From assembly GCA_038253825.1 (NCBI GenBank), contig JBBSGT010000001.1, positions 20,623 through 84,622 of the forward strand: DNA of 64,000 nt, read 5' to 3'. Numbering within the stretch: position 1 is the stretch's first letter; each line of letters opens with the position of its first letter. This document shows positions 1 to 8,894 of the stretch, in pieces. A program made the translations under genes and the position numbers. Origin of the DNA: JACDET01 sp038253825 (GTDB lineage Bacteria > Patescibacteriota > Microgenomatia > Levybacterales > UBA12049). The notes below the pieces were generated by a model that worked only from the letters and a program-made list of their open reading frames with translations, did not search any database and had not been told where the DNA came from.

Positions 1-84
1 TTTCACAATTTCCAAATAGTTATCGTTGCGACAGTATTAATCGCAATAGGATTGTTCGTTTACCATAAACTGAAAAAGAAATAA
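1..84 (+). CDS. C-terminal end of a membrane protein (cut by window edge)
   Basis: The last 27 codons of a gene that begins to the left of the window. They encode a hydrophobic helix (VATVLIAIGLFVY) followed by a short basic tail (HKLKKK), as expected for a final transmembrane segment with a cytoplasmic end. The stop TAA lies 1 nt before the start codon of the decayed EamA gene, so the two were probably co-transcribed. There is too little sequence to name a family. Confidence 0.55.
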   Translation, partial: FHNFQIVIVATVLIAIGLFVYHKLKKK

Positions 85-85
85 T

Positions 86-378
86 ATGTCTTGGATTATT
101 TATGTTTTATTATCAGCGTTCTTTGCTTTTCTCACGGCTATTTTAGCGAAAATCGGTGTGAAGGGTGTTGATTCATAATTAGCAACGGCAATGAGAACTA
201 TTATTATTTTGCTATTTGCTTGGGGATAGGTAATACGTCTCAAATTGCTCCAATTGATAAATTAAGTCTTATTTTAACATTAATACTCTCATGACTTATA
301 ATAAGTGAAAAAATAGCACCGAACATCATTTTTGGGATCGTCTTAATGGTAACAGGAGCACTTTTTATATCACTGTGA
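86..378 (+). pseudogene. decayed EamA/DMT-family transporter
   Basis: The 5' part reads MSWIIYVLLSAFFAFLTAIL then AKIGVKGVDS, the typical first helix of short EamA-type drug/metabolite transporters. It is followed by an in-frame TAA, then LATAMRTIIILLFAWG and a TAG. The frame then shifts, and the 3' part (KLSLILTLILS, TGA, LIISEKIAPNIIFGIVLMVTGALFISL-like) matches the end of an EamA domain with its conserved E/K and G-rich last helix. At about 97 codons it is shorter than the usual 135-140, so part of the middle is missing. Three stops, a frameshift and a deletion together argue for true decay rather than a single sequencing error. The remaining frame ends 1 nt before the next gene. Confidence 0.75.
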
Positions 379-379
379 A

Positions 380-1159
380 ATGAATGAAATAACAAAACCA
401 ATACAGCAAGCAAGAAATCATCTCATGCGTAAAGTTCCTGAAGTAACAATCTATTTCTGGATTATTAAATTGCTGACAACAGGGATGGGAGAGACTATAT
501 CTGATTTTCTTGTTCGAAAAATAGATCCAGTCATTGCAGTTGTCCTAGGAGCAATAGCTCTCGCTGTTGCCTTAATTCTGCAATTTCGAGCAAAAAAATA
601 TATTACATGGATTTATTGGCTAGCAGTCGCGATGGTTGCGATTTTCGGGACAATGGTTGCTGATGTCCTGCACATCGGATTGGGTATCCCGTATCTTGTC
701 TCTTCAATATTTTTTGCAATTGCGCTCGCTATTATTTTCTTTACTTGGTATAAATTTGAAGGAACACTTTCTATCCACAGTATCACAACACATCGTCGAG
801 AATTCTTTTATTGGGCTACTGTGATGGCAACTTTTGCTTTGGGAACGGCTGCAGGAGATATGACAGCGACAACATTGCAATTGGGCTATTTTGATTCTGG
901 CATTTTATTTGCTCTTTTATTTGCATTACCGGCAATTGCCTACTGGAAATTTGGGATGAATGAAATCTTCACATTTTGGTTTGCTTATATTATTACCAGA
1001 CCACTGGGAGCTTCGTTTGCAGATTGGATTGGTCGACCTACAAATCTTAGCGGTGTCGGATTTGGAACAGGACAGATAAGTTTGGTACTTGCGATTTTGA
1101 TTAGTATCCTAGTCATTTATTTAAGCATAACACGAAAAGATAGTAGACGTGTAAAATGA
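380..1159 (+). CDS. COG4705-type multi-pass membrane protein
   Basis: 259 aa with about seven to eight hydrophobic helices. The N-terminus has the family hallmark KVPEVTIYFWIIKLLTTGMGE, which I recognise from the uncharacterised COG4705 membrane proteins; function in this family is unknown. A related pattern of small residue, acidic residue and hydrophobic residues recurs four times: GMGETISDFL, FGTMVADVLH, LGTAAGDMTA and LGASFADWIG, so the protein looks like four repeats of a helix pair. The start codon lies 1 nt after the final stop of the decayed EamA gene, suggesting an old operon. No catalytic residues can be named. Confidence 0.75.
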   Translation: MNEITKPIQQARNHLMRKVPEVTIYFWIIKLLTTGMGETISDFLVRKIDPVIAVVLGAIALAVALILQFRAKKYITWIYWLAVAMVAIFGTMVADVLHIGLGIPYLVSSIFFAIALAIIFFTWYKFEGTLSIHSITTHRREFFYWATVMATFALGTAAGDMTATTLQLGYFDSGILFALLFALPAIAYWKFGMNEIFTFWFAYIITRPLGASFADWIGRPTNLSGVGFGTGQISLVLAILISILVIYLSITRKDSRRVK

Positions 1160-1294
1160 TGAGTACCCAACATATGAGAGGGTGATTCTTACACAGTTTC
1201 TGCATAATTATGCTATCTTACTTAAACAAGAAAAGTCAATTCCAGCATTTAGATAATCGTATTATATGAGAAATGCATAAGCATTGTATTTTGA

Positions 1295-1300
1295 TATAAT
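1295..1300 (+). promoter_or_regulatory. -10 box of the methyltransferase gene
   Basis: A perfect TATAAT lies 19 nt before the ATG at 1320, preceded by TTG. No good -35 is seen at 16-18 nt spacing. It would give a leader of about 13 nt. Confidence 0.45.
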
Positions 1301-1319
1301 GTGAATTAAGTAATCAAAT

Positions 1320-2021
1320 ATGAATAGTAAAATAATTACATTTGTTTCAAATATTCCCGGCTGGCTCACGATTAAAGAAGCACAATTTTTGGAAACAATT
1401 GTTTTACGCACAGAGAAAAGGAAAGGGGAGATTGTTGAAATAGGCAGTTTTTGTGGTAAATCAACCATATGTCTTGCGCAATCTTTGGGAAGGGTATATG
1501 CAGTTGACCCACATAAAGGCAATGTGGGCGATGGATTAACATTTGCTTCTACATTTGCATCATTCAAAAAAAATATAAAATTTGCCAAGGTTGCTGATAA
1601 AATTCTACCTGTTGTTTCCACTTCAGAAGACGCAGCAAAGAAGTGGAACAAGAAAATTAGAGCACTTTTTATTGATGGGTTACATGATTATGAACATGCG
1701 GAACAGGATTTTGATTTATGGAGCAAGTATGTTGTGGATGGTGGAATTGTTGCGGTTCATGATTCCTTTTTACGTTGGTGTGGTTCAGAAAAAATGGCCC
1801 TCCAAAAAATTGTATTATCAAAAGACTTTTACAAAATTGGTGTCGTTGGTTCGATAACATATGGTATTAAAGGGAAAGGGAACCTCTTTTCGAAAATAGA
1901 AAAAAAGCTTGTACAAACTTATATTCTTTTCGCAGTACATTTAAATCACCTAAGAATCGTCTTAATGAATTTACCTGAATTACGTTATAAATTTGCAGCC
2001 AAATATGGGACTTCTCAATAG
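1320..2021 (+). CDS. class I SAM-dependent methyltransferase (Methyltransf_24-like)
   Basis: 233 aa. Motif I is VEIGSFCGKSTICLAQ (residues about 39-54) and motif II ends in VYAVDPHKG, the acidic strand end that binds SAM ribose. LFIDGLHDYEHAEQDFDLW (about 118-136) followed by VDGGIVAVHDS is the signature of the Methyltransf_24 / cephalosporin-hydroxylase-like group, in which the Asp and His may bind a metal. Members often sit in polysaccharide or natural-product loci and methylate sugars or small molecules; the substrate here is unknown. The C-terminal 50 residues are basic and less conserved. It stands alone with its own -10 box. Confidence 0.85.
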   Translation: MNSKIITFVSNIPGWLTIKEAQFLETIVLRTEKRKGEIVEIGSFCGKSTICLAQSLGRVYAVDPHKGNVGDGLTFASTFASFKKNIKFAKVADKILPVVSTSEDAAKKWNKKIRALFIDGLHDYEHAEQDFDLWSKYVVDGGIVAVHDSFLRWCGSEKMALQKIVLSKDFYKIGVVGSITYGIKGKGNLFSKIEKKLVQTYILFAVHLNHLRIVLMNLPELRYKFAAKYGTSQ

Positions 2022-2030
2022 CCCACGTTC

Positions 2031-2060
2031 TTGACTTTAGTTAGGTATATTTACTATCCT
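2031..2060 (+). promoter_or_regulatory. promoter of the 101-aa membrane protein
   Basis: TTGACT at 2031-2036 is followed by TACTAT (15 nt spacing) or TATCCT (18 nt). An AGAGG ribosome binding site at about 2065-2069 precedes the ATG at 2071. Confidence 0.4.
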
Positions 2061-2070
2061 TAAAAGAGGT

Positions 2071-2376
2071 ATGTCTTCACAAGCTTCATTTTATTATTAC
2101 TTCTTTTCCGCTTTGATGTTTCCATTTATTATATTAATGTTTCTTTTACTTGTGGGTGGATTGCACAAGCAAAATCGTCTGATTTATAACTTTATCTTAA
2201 GAAATATTCTTGCCTTCATATTTTATATCATACTCGTATGGCGAATATATAATGCGTATTTAAATCATGATGCGTTTTCTTTCTATTATATCCTGGGTAC
2301 GGGAGTTTTCTTTTTTATAATGTTTATCTATGTTAACAAGATTTTAGAAAACAAACCCTCTAAAAAATCTAAGTAA
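2071..2376 (+). CDS. small three-helix membrane protein, unknown function
   Basis: 101 aa with three predicted membrane segments (about residues 8-30, 41-60 and 70-90) and a basic Lys/Ser-rich C-terminal tail (KPSKKSK). Very rich in Phe, Tyr and Ile. A ribosome binding site (AAAGAGG) supports the ATG at 2071. No family recognised. It converges with the dikinase half-gene on the other strand, 7 nt away. Confidence 0.6.
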   Translation: MSSQASFYYYFFSALMFPFIILMFLLLVGGLHKQNRLIYNFILRNILAFIFYIILVWRIYNAYLNHDAFSFYYILGTGVFFFIMFIYVNKILENKPSKKSK

Positions 2377-2383
2377 TACAACT

Positions 2384-3463
2384 TTACTTATTTTCTTTTA
2401 TCATTCTGATAATTCCCGCAGCTCCATCGACTTCTACCAATGTTCCATCTTTCCAAAGATTGGTTGCGTTTTCTATTCCAGCAACGCAGGGGAGTCCGTA
2501 TTCTCTTGCAACGAGTGCTCCATGTTGCAATGTTCCACCGATTTCCAAAATGAGTGCGCCTGCATTAACAAATAATGGTGTCCATCCTGGGTCCGTTGCC
2601 CGCGCGACAAGAATTTCTCCTTTTTTAAGTGGTTTTTCATCTGCTTGATGAAGTACCTTGATACGCCCACGGTAAACTCCCCGTGATATTGGGTTGCCTT
2701 TCACTTCGTGTTTGCCACCCCCACGACTGGGAGGTCTCAGAATAAGCCCTCGTGAATCGATAAGTGTCGGGAGATTAGGAATCTTTGCAAGTTGATCAAT
2801 CTCTTGTTGATTCACTTTTACTCGGCCAAGCAGATTGAAAGTTGCGTCATGTTTGGCTTGGTCAAGTTCTTCTAGGGTGAGAGAGAACACTTGATCAATT
2901 GATTCTAAGCGTTTTTCGCTTACGAATGCTTCCCCTTGTCCAACTATCTTTTGCCGTAGCAAATCAGTAACAAAGACTAAATATAATTTGTGTGTTTCGC
3001 GGTAACCCGCGAATGTTTGATGGATTTTATAGTAAAAAGCGAAGCGTTTTGCTTCCGAGTCATTTCTTTTTTGCATTTCCTGATAGATTTTTTTAAAAAT
3101 CTTTTCATTTTCCAGTTGGCGCTCATCAAAATTTTCCTGAGGATTGTCTTTTGATGTATGCATTGTCAATAGCAGATTTATAATAAGTCCTGGCTCATCT
3201 TGATATCGAGGAGCGGCGACATCTATCTCTTGCGGTCCTCGAAAACCATAGTCATGCATGAACTCCTGCCAGGCAGATAAAAAGGCTTGGGGTAATGTTT
3301 GATGCTTAATGCCTGCTTCCAATTCTTTCTGATTTATCTTTTCAGGTAATAGCTTGGATATGCTGAAGAGTACTAATCCCATTTCTGTCGTGACATTGTT
3401 GGGCAAGGCAATTTCTAAAGGTTCCAATTCATTTTCTAAATCTTTGCCAACTATTTTTTTCAT
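2384..3463 (-). CDS. rifampin phosphotransferase/PEP-synthase-like protein, C-terminal half with phosphohistidine domain
   Basis: 359 aa. The last ~80 residues form the PEP-utiliser mobile (phosphohistidine) domain: ILVARATDPGWTPLF, then GGTLQHGALVAREYGLP with the expected catalytic His, then VDGAAGIIRM. The N-terminal part (ALPNNVTTEMGLVLF) resembles the middle, substrate-binding domain of rifampin phosphotransferases (Rph). There is no C-terminal TIM barrel of true PEP synthase after the His domain, so the domain order is Rph-like. It overlaps the upstream half by an ATGA, and both halves together (about 875 aa) equal the usual single Rph protein. Its start is immediately downstream of a run of eight G. 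Rph transfers the ATP beta-phosphate to rifampin; the true substrate here is unproven. Confidence 0.8.
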   Translation of the reverse strand: MKKIVGKDLENELEPLEIALPNNVTTEMGLVLFSISKLLPEKINQKELEAGIKHQTLPQAFLSAWQEFMHDYGFRGPQEIDVAAPRYQDEPGLIINLLLTMHTSKDNPQENFDERQLENEKIFKKIYQEMQKRNDSEAKRFAFYYKIHQTFAGYRETHKLYLVFVTDLLRQKIVGQGEAFVSEKRLESIDQVFSLTLEELDQAKHDATFNLLGRVKVNQQEIDQLAKIPNLPTLIDSRGLILRPPSRGGGKHEVKGNPISRGVYRGRIKVLHQADEKPLKKGEILVARATDPGWTPLFVNAGALILEIGGTLQHGALVAREYGLPCVAGIENATNLWKDGTLVEVDGAAGIIRMIKENK

Positions 3464-5010
3464 TCCCCCCCCATTGCTCTTTTGCCAATGATAAAAAGGG
3501 GAACAGTATGTAAAAAAACGTCATTGATAAGTGTTTGCATCAGTTTCTTCGTTAAGAGCGTCAGGGGTATATCCTCATGGACTAATTGTTGCGCTTTCTC
3601 GCGAAATTTCTGCATTTGTTGCTGTGTTATCTGGTGAGTTTGATCGGGATTTGTTCTTGCCCGGCGAATCTTGTTGAGAATATACGGAAGTTTTAGTACG
3701 ATGCCAAAAGGGAGTAACAGCATTTTATTTTGCGAAGAACTATATTCATTTTCATTGATGGTTTCTATCGTTTTTGCGGCCAGCGGATCCATGATAGTTG
3801 CAAAGTTAGCGAACTTCTTTTTACCAACAAGGTTTAGAAGATTAGAAAGGTTGAGATAGAGACGACCTGGTGCGATCCATGGTAAGGCTTCATTGATATT
3901 TTTTGTTAAATCCCGCATGAACACTGTCTTCGTAATAACACCCATTGCAACCGCGAAAAAAGAAGTACCTGTTACTGAAAGTGGCTGATAAAGTCCTTGA
4001 ATACTGATGGTAGCATCAAGATAAAGGCGTTTCTTCTCAGATGGGTCGGTCAGCATAGATTTGGGTAAGGGAATATAAGTAGTGATTGGACGCGCTTGCA
4101 AGAGAAAAAGTTTTTCTTTTTCATAAGCCCATTCGATATCAATTGGTTTTTGGTAGAGTTCTTCGACTTGTTTGATTAACGTTGTCAATTCTCCAACTTG
4201 TTTATCAGAAAGAGTAAAGGTATCATGCACAATGTCCTCTTTTTGCTTTGTACCACCACCACTTGTTAAATAAATTGCTTGTTCTTTTTTACCAAGTTGT
4301 TTCTTAACAATTTTTAGATCTATTTTATTTACCGTATACGTGTCAGGTGTGGTTGTGGTTGTGCCGGCGACGACAGTTTCACCAAGTCCCCAGTTAGCAT
4401 TAAAAACTGCTTCATCATAGTTATTTGTCACAGGATTGAACGAAAATCCGACACCGGCTATTTCGCTTGCAATTTGCTCCTGAATAATAACTGCAATTTT
4501 AGGATTTTTCGTGTCAAATCTATTCGCTAGTTTATAGACAGCGACGCGATAATCCAGGCAAGATGCAAATGCTTTTTTAATTGCTTTGTTCAGTTCAGAT
4601 TTTGGCACGCCAAGAACTGTTTCATAGCCACCAGCAAACGATGAACCTTCTAAATCTTCTTCAGGTGAAGAAGACCGGACAGCAAAGACAGATTTTTGGT
4701 CATAGTTCGCCAGTACATTTGAGATTGCTTGCTCTTGATCTTTTGTGAAATTGAGTTGTGTGGCTTGCTGCTTAAGTAGCTTACAGATATTTTCTAATTC
4801 TTCTGGTTTTGCTTTGAGAAATTCAGACCAGGTTTTTGTTTTTTGCAATTCTTCCCACCAAGGAGTAAAGAATGAAACTGACAGAATAAATCCTGGCGGG
4901 ACGGGTAAGCCTGCTTGACTACCAAGGATGAGAGAATAACCCTTGCCTCCAACTTCTGAAATTTCCGCGGAATTTGTATCAGGAAACAAGTAAATTGATT
5001 GACTTATCAT
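3460..5010 (-). CDS. rifampin phosphotransferase/PEP-synthase-like protein, N-terminal ATP-binding half
   Basis: 516 aa. It carries the PPDK_N ATP-grasp domain: EVGGKGYSLILGSQAGLPVPPGF at the N-terminus, FAVRSSSPEEDLEGSSFAGGYETV in the middle, and DIEWAYEKEKLFLLQARPIT near residue 310. After this come about 200 residues of helical linker of the kind found before the phosphohistidine domain in Rph. The frame ends KRAMGGE just past a run of eight G. One extra G, or a -1 ribosomal slip on the run, would fuse it in frame with the downstream half. Either the protein works as two chains translated in a coupled way, or it is one protein made by slippage, or one base was lost in sequencing. Confidence 0.8.
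   Translation of the reverse strand: MISQSIYLFPDTNSAEISEVGGKGYSLILGSQAGLPVPPGFILSVSFFTPWWEELQKTKTWSEFLKAKPEELENICKLLKQQATQLNFTKDQEQAISNVLANYDQKSVFAVRSSSPEEDLEGSSFAGGYETVLGVPKSELNKAIKKAFASCLDYRVAVYKLANRFDTKNPKIAVIIQEQIASEIAGVGFSFNPVTNNYDEAVFNANWGLGETVVAGTTTTTPDTYTVNKIDLKIVKKQLGKKEQAIYLTSGGGTKQKEDIVHDTFTLSDKQVGELTTLIKQVEELYQKPIDIEWAYEKEKLFLLQARPITTYIPLPKSMLTDPSEKKRLYLDATISIQGLYQPLSVTGTSFFAVAMGVITKTVFMRDLTKNINEALPWIAPGRLYLNLSNLLNLVGKKKFANFATIMDPLAAKTIETINENEYSSSQNKMLLLPFGIVLKLPYILNKIRRARTNPDQTHQITQQQMQKFREKAQQLVHEDIPLTLLTKKLMQTLINDVFLHTVPLFIIGKRAMGGE
3465..3472 (-). other. G8 homopolymer at the junction of the two dikinase halves (possible slippage site)
   Basis: On the minus strand the sequence is ATG, seven further G, then AATGA. 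The upstream frame reads ATG GGG GGG GAA TGA; the downstream frame starts at the ATG inside GAATGA. The G run contains a slippery heptamer (all G), and a -1 slip gives a continuous reading frame into the phosphohistidine half. No stem-loop was tested. A homopolymer undercall is the simplest rival explanation. Confidence 0.5.
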
Positions 5011-5088
5011 AAATTTATAATAGAGACTCTGGTTATATCTTCATAGTCTTTTGCACAAGGTGATTCCATCACACCTGTAACATGTCTT

Positions 5089-6123
5089 TTAGAAATTTGT
5101 TTCTCCTATTACAGAATAATCAACACTCTCCTGATTATAAACTTGCTTGGGAATAAAGTAATAAGAATCAGATAAAAAGTAATTATGATCAAACGTTTGC
5201 ATCAATTGTTGGGGTGTAACTCGTTTAAATTGATTCAAATAACTAATTACCTCAGTCTTTGTTAGCGGATTTGTTTTACTACTGGTAATTCTTATTAATG
5301 TATTCTCAAACATCACGTAGTATTCAACAAAATATGGGTTGTTCTTGTCGGTATAAAGATGATGGTTTTGCCCGAAATTACCCAGGTCCACACATACAGA
5401 TATTCCACATCTGCTAGGTGGATATGTCATAGGATCTGCTACAAAATTTTCATTAATAGCGATATTATCTTCTGTCACAAAACGAATATTTTGTTTTGAT
5501 GGATCCCAAAAGAAATGTTGAACTAAATATTTTTTTGTTGGTATAGCATCGGTAAAATAAATTGGGAACTGGAAAATTGTCACCAAACTATTTGCGGCTT
5601 GTGTCTGTTTGTCACTATTCTCAGAGAGACGTTGATTTATTTGAAAACCGACAAACAGTATTAATAGAATTGGAAGTACAAGCCAAACTATCTTTCGACG
5701 ATTATTCAAAAAGTAATAAAGAAGCAGTACAAAGACACCTATACCCACACCCACCGGGTAGGTAACAAGTGTTTGGCCCAGCTCGGTTATATTATAAGAA
5801 GCCGCAATAATAACTAGGAGCATTGCTATAAGAGCAAGCGGTGGTGATTGCCAACCTAATTCTCTTAACACAAAGGTACCGACAATAAACCAAATAATAA
5901 ATGCCAACGCATTCACGCCAGCGAAAAGTAATGAACCTGAATCACTGCGTATCAGCGAAGAGAAATGTACTGCAAATGTCGTTAAAAGTGTCAATAGAAA
6001 AAGCAGAAAGAGTGATATAAAAAGAGCTCCGAAGAGAGCTGTGGGAGGATTTCTTCGCCAAGGACCGGGAGGTGCCTCAGCAACTATATCTGTAAGTTTA
6101 TTACCGACAATTTTTTTAGGCAT
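5089..6123 (-). CDS. multi-pass membrane protein with extracytoplasmic C-terminal domain, unknown function
   Basis: 344 aa. The N-terminal cytoplasmic stretch contains a Pro-rich patch (APPGPWRRNPPT). Four to five hydrophobic helices follow between residues about 28 and 168. The C-terminal ~175 residues form a soluble domain rich in aromatic and Asn residues (for example YFTDAIPTKKYLVQHFFW), with two cysteines in RCGISVCVDLG that could form a disulfide. No family recognised. It is divergent from mutS. Confidence 0.65.
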   Translation of the reverse strand: MPKKIVGNKLTDIVAEAPPGPWRRNPPTALFGALFISLFLLFLLTLLTTFAVHFSSLIRSDSGSLLFAGVNALAFIIWFIVGTFVLRELGWQSPPLALIAMLLVIIAASYNITELGQTLVTYPVGVGIGVFVLLLYYFLNNRRKIVWLVLPILLILFVGFQINQRLSENSDKQTQAANSLVTIFQFPIYFTDAIPTKKYLVQHFFWDPSKQNIRFVTEDNIAINENFVADPMTYPPSRCGISVCVDLGNFGQNHHLYTDKNNPYFVEYYVMFENTLIRITSSKTNPLTKTEVISYLNQFKRVTPQQLMQTFDHNYFLSDSYYFIPKQVYNQESVDYSVIGETNF

Positions 6124-6174
6124 CTATTTAAGCGTAAGTAATAGCAACTTTGAAGTCAAGTGTGAAAAAAATTC

Positions 6175-6204
6175 TTTGAATCTTTGGGAAAAAACTAGTA
6201 TAGT
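6175..6204 (+). promoter_or_regulatory. mutS promoter
   Basis: TTTGAA at 6175-6180 and TATAGT at 6199-6204 with 18 nt spacing, 13 nt before the ATG at 6218. This placement supports 6218 as the mutS start rather than any ATG further upstream. Confidence 0.5.
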
Positions 6205-6217
6205 AAGAGCATCACAT

Positions 6218-8884
6218 ATGCAAGAAGATTTTACGACACCGATGATGAAGCAGTACAGCGGCATCAAGAAAAATTATCAGGATTGCTTACTTTTTTATCG
6301 CATGGGAGATTTTTATGAGTTGTTTCTTGAGGATGCTCATATTGGTGCACGGGTATTAAATATTACCTTGACCGGCAAGGCAAATGGAAAAGGTGGTCGG
6401 ATTCCGATGGCTGGAGTGCCATATCATGCAGTTGATCCCTATCTTGCCAAACTTGTGAAAGCAGGTTATAAAGTTGCAATTTGTGAACAGTTGTCACCAC
6501 CCAACAAAAAAGGATTAGTTGAGCGTGACGTTGTGCGCATAGTGACCCCGGGCACGATGATGGATGAGAAAGCACTGGAGAAAAAAGAAAATAACTACAT
6601 TGTCAGTTTACTTTTCAATATAAATAACGTTGCATTTGCAATCTCTGATATATCCACCGGTTATTTCTCAACAACTGAAATTATAACTGACAATAGTGCT
6701 CAAGTAGTCGCAGACGAATTTGCACGAATTCAGCCGAAAGAATGTATTTTATCTGAAAAAGATTATAATAATCCAGAAATTCTTACGCTGTTAAAGCGAG
6801 AAAATAACCTCAATATTTTTCCATTTGTTGACTGGGAGGAGTATGCCGGCAATGCGAAGAGAATTTTGAAAGAACATTTTGCCGTAGGGACACTGGCTGG
6901 ATTTGCACTCGAGGATAAAAAAATGGCACAACAATCAGCAGCTGTACTTCTCGGTTATCTCCAACAAACACAAAAAACACCAGTGCAACACATTAAAAAG
7001 ATTTCATCATATGGTACAAAAAATTATCTCCAACTTGATCGGTCTACTATGCTTAATCTAGAACTTTTTTCGACCATCAGAGAACATGAAACAAGTGGTA
7101 CACTACTTTCTGTCGTAGATCAGACGGTAACTGCTATGGGAGGAAGGTTACTGAGGTCTTGGATGAAAAAACCTTTATTGGAAAAGACTGAGATCGAAAA
7201 GCGACATGAATCAGTTGCAGAGTTACTTAGGAAGCAACGAATGCGTAATGATCTTCGTGAATACTTAAAGGAGGTAAGTGATATTGAAAGATTATTATCC
7301 CGTTGTTCAGTTGGACTTGGCAATGCGAGAGATTTAATCAATCTGAAACATTCACTCAACATAGTCTTGGAAATTAAAAAAGTATTAGAAACATATGACA
7401 GCGAATTGATTAACGAGCTGCAAAAAAGAATAAAAATTTCTGAGAAAAAGTCTGATATGCATTTAGAAACATTGGACAACATCATTGCTTATCTTGAAAA
7501 GCGAATTGTTACAGAACCACCAATTAGTATTCGAGAAGGAGGAATGATTAATCAAGGTATTGATAGTGAGTTAGATAATTTGGGACAAATAGTTTCAGGT
7601 AGTAGGGACTGGATTGTGGAACTTGAACAAAAAGAACGAAAGAGAACAGGTATTAATTCTCTCAAAGTTCGATTCAATCAAATATTTGGTTTTTATATTG
7701 AGGTCAGTAAATCAAATCTCAACTCGGTTCCCACAAGTTATACTCGAAAACAAACATTGGTAAATGCCGAGCGGTTCATAACTGCAGAGTTAAAGGTGCA
7801 AGAGGAAATTATTCTCAGTGCTGAAGAAAAAATGCATGATATTGAATATCGTTTATTTCAGGAAACCCTGAAAAATTTACTGGACCATGTTTCCATAATT
7901 CAAGAAGCAGCGATGAGTATTGCGGCGATTGATTGTTTAGTGAATTTTGCACAAATTGCTGAGAAACGAAATTATGTCAAGCCTGAAATGAGAGACTCAG
8001 AGGAAATATCCATTCATGAAGGAAGACATCCTGTGGTTGAGACACTCCTTGAGAACAAACAATTTGTACCAAACGATGTTTCATTTGCACCAGACAATCA
8101 GCAATTACTGCTGATAACCGGCCCAAACATGGCCGGGAAATCTGTCTTTATTCGTCAGAATGCACTCATCATCCTTATGGCGCAAATGGGATCTTTTGTG
8201 CCAGCAAAACAAGCACAGCTTAGTATCGTTGATCAGATCTTTGTGAGGTCTGGAGCATCAGATGTCATTACTTCAGGTTTATCAACGTTTATGGTAGAAA
8301 TGGTTGAGACCGCTCATATTCTGAATCACGCAACGGACAAAAGTTTTATTGTGATGGATGAAATCGGTCGGGGAACGAGTACTTATGATGGTATTAGCAT
8401 TGCATGGGCGGTTGCTGAATATTTGGTTTCGTGCAAAAATACTAGCCCTAAAACGTTATTTGCAACGCATTATCACGAATTACAAGTTTTGGAAGATCAA
8501 TATCCTCAGCAAATTCACAATTATCATATGGCAGTTTCGAATGCAGATGGCGGACCGGTTTTTCTTCATACAATATTACCAGGTGGTGCTTCTCATAGTT
8601 TTGGTGTAGCAGTTGCAAAATTAGCGGGTATTCCTGAATCAGTAATAATACGTGCTAATGAAATATTGGAGGAACTCGAAGAACGAAGTTTAGAAAAAGA
8701 AACGATAGGAGTGTATCCACAACCGCAACAAATCGAACTCATTGATCATCTGATTCATAAAGAATTAGAACAGCTTGATCTCTCCCAAATGACACCATTG
8801 GAAGCGTTAAATAAACTAGCAGAGTTTAAAGAAAAATTAAAATTCTTAGCTCAAGAGAATAAAAAATATTTGGAAGTAGATTAA
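6218..8884 (+). CDS. mutS: DNA mismatch repair protein MutS
   Basis: 888 aa, a full-length MutS. The mismatch-binding domain has the Phe-X-Glu motif in YRMGDFYELFLEDA (near residue 30), which inserts at mispairs. The core lever/clamp region includes VRFNQIFGFYIEVSKSN. The C-terminal ABC-type ATPase has Walker A TGPNMAGKSVFIRQ (about residue 633), the conserved SGLSTFMVEM segment, Walker B FIVMDEIGRGTSTYDG and the ATHYHEL switch. I place the start at 6218 because homology begins at MQEDFTTPMMKQYSGIKKNY; upstream ATGs overlap the divergent membrane-protein gene. mutL follows after 10 nt. It binds mismatches as a dimer and recruits MutL. Confidence 0.97.
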   Translation: MQEDFTTPMMKQYSGIKKNYQDCLLFYRMGDFYELFLEDAHIGARVLNITLTGKANGKGGRIPMAGVPYHAVDPYLAKLVKAGYKVAICEQLSPPNKKGLVERDVVRIVTPGTMMDEKALEKKENNYIVSLLFNINNVAFAISDISTGYFSTTEIITDNSAQVVADEFARIQPKECILSEKDYNNPEILTLLKRENNLNIFPFVDWEEYAGNAKRILKEHFAVGTLAGFALEDKKMAQQSAAVLLGYLQQTQKTPVQHIKKISSYGTKNYLQLDRSTMLNLELFSTIREHETSGTLLSVVDQTVTAMGGRLLRSWMKKPLLEKTEIEKRHESVAELLRKQRMRNDLREYLKEVSDIERLLSRCSVGLGNARDLINLKHSLNIVLEIKKVLETYDSELINELQKRIKISEKKSDMHLETLDNIIAYLEKRIVTEPPISIREGGMINQGIDSELDNLGQIVSGSRDWIVELEQKERKRTGINSLKVRFNQIFGFYIEVSKSNLNSVPTSYTRKQTLVNAERFITAELKVQEEIILSAEEKMHDIEYRLFQETLKNLLDHVSIIQEAAMSIAAIDCLVNFAQIAEKRNYVKPEMRDSEEISIHEGRHPVVETLLENKQFVPNDVSFAPDNQQLLLITGPNMAGKSVFIRQNALIILMAQMGSFVPAKQAQLSIVDQIFVRSGASDVITSGLSTFMVEMVETAHILNHATDKSFIVMDEIGRGTSTYDGISIAWAVAEYLVSCKNTSPKTLFATHYHELQVLEDQYPQQIHNYHMAVSNADGGPVFLHTILPGGASHSFGVAVAKLAGIPESVIIRANEILEELEERSLEKETIGVYPQPQQIELIDHLIHKELEQLDLSQMTPLEALNKLAEFKEKLKFLAQENKKYLEVD

Positions 8885-8894
8885 TTAAACTAAT

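Noticed and set aside
2384..5010. Annotation of the split dikinase as phosphoenolpyruvate synthase
   Set aside because: The phosphohistidine domain is at the C-terminus and the TIM-barrel PEP/pyruvate domain is absent, so the domain order fits rifampin phosphotransferase-like proteins.
6041..6217. Extension of MutS to an upstream ATG at 6041
   Set aside because: The added residues are not MutS-like, overlap the divergent membrane-protein gene, and lie upstream of the likely promoter at 6175-6204.
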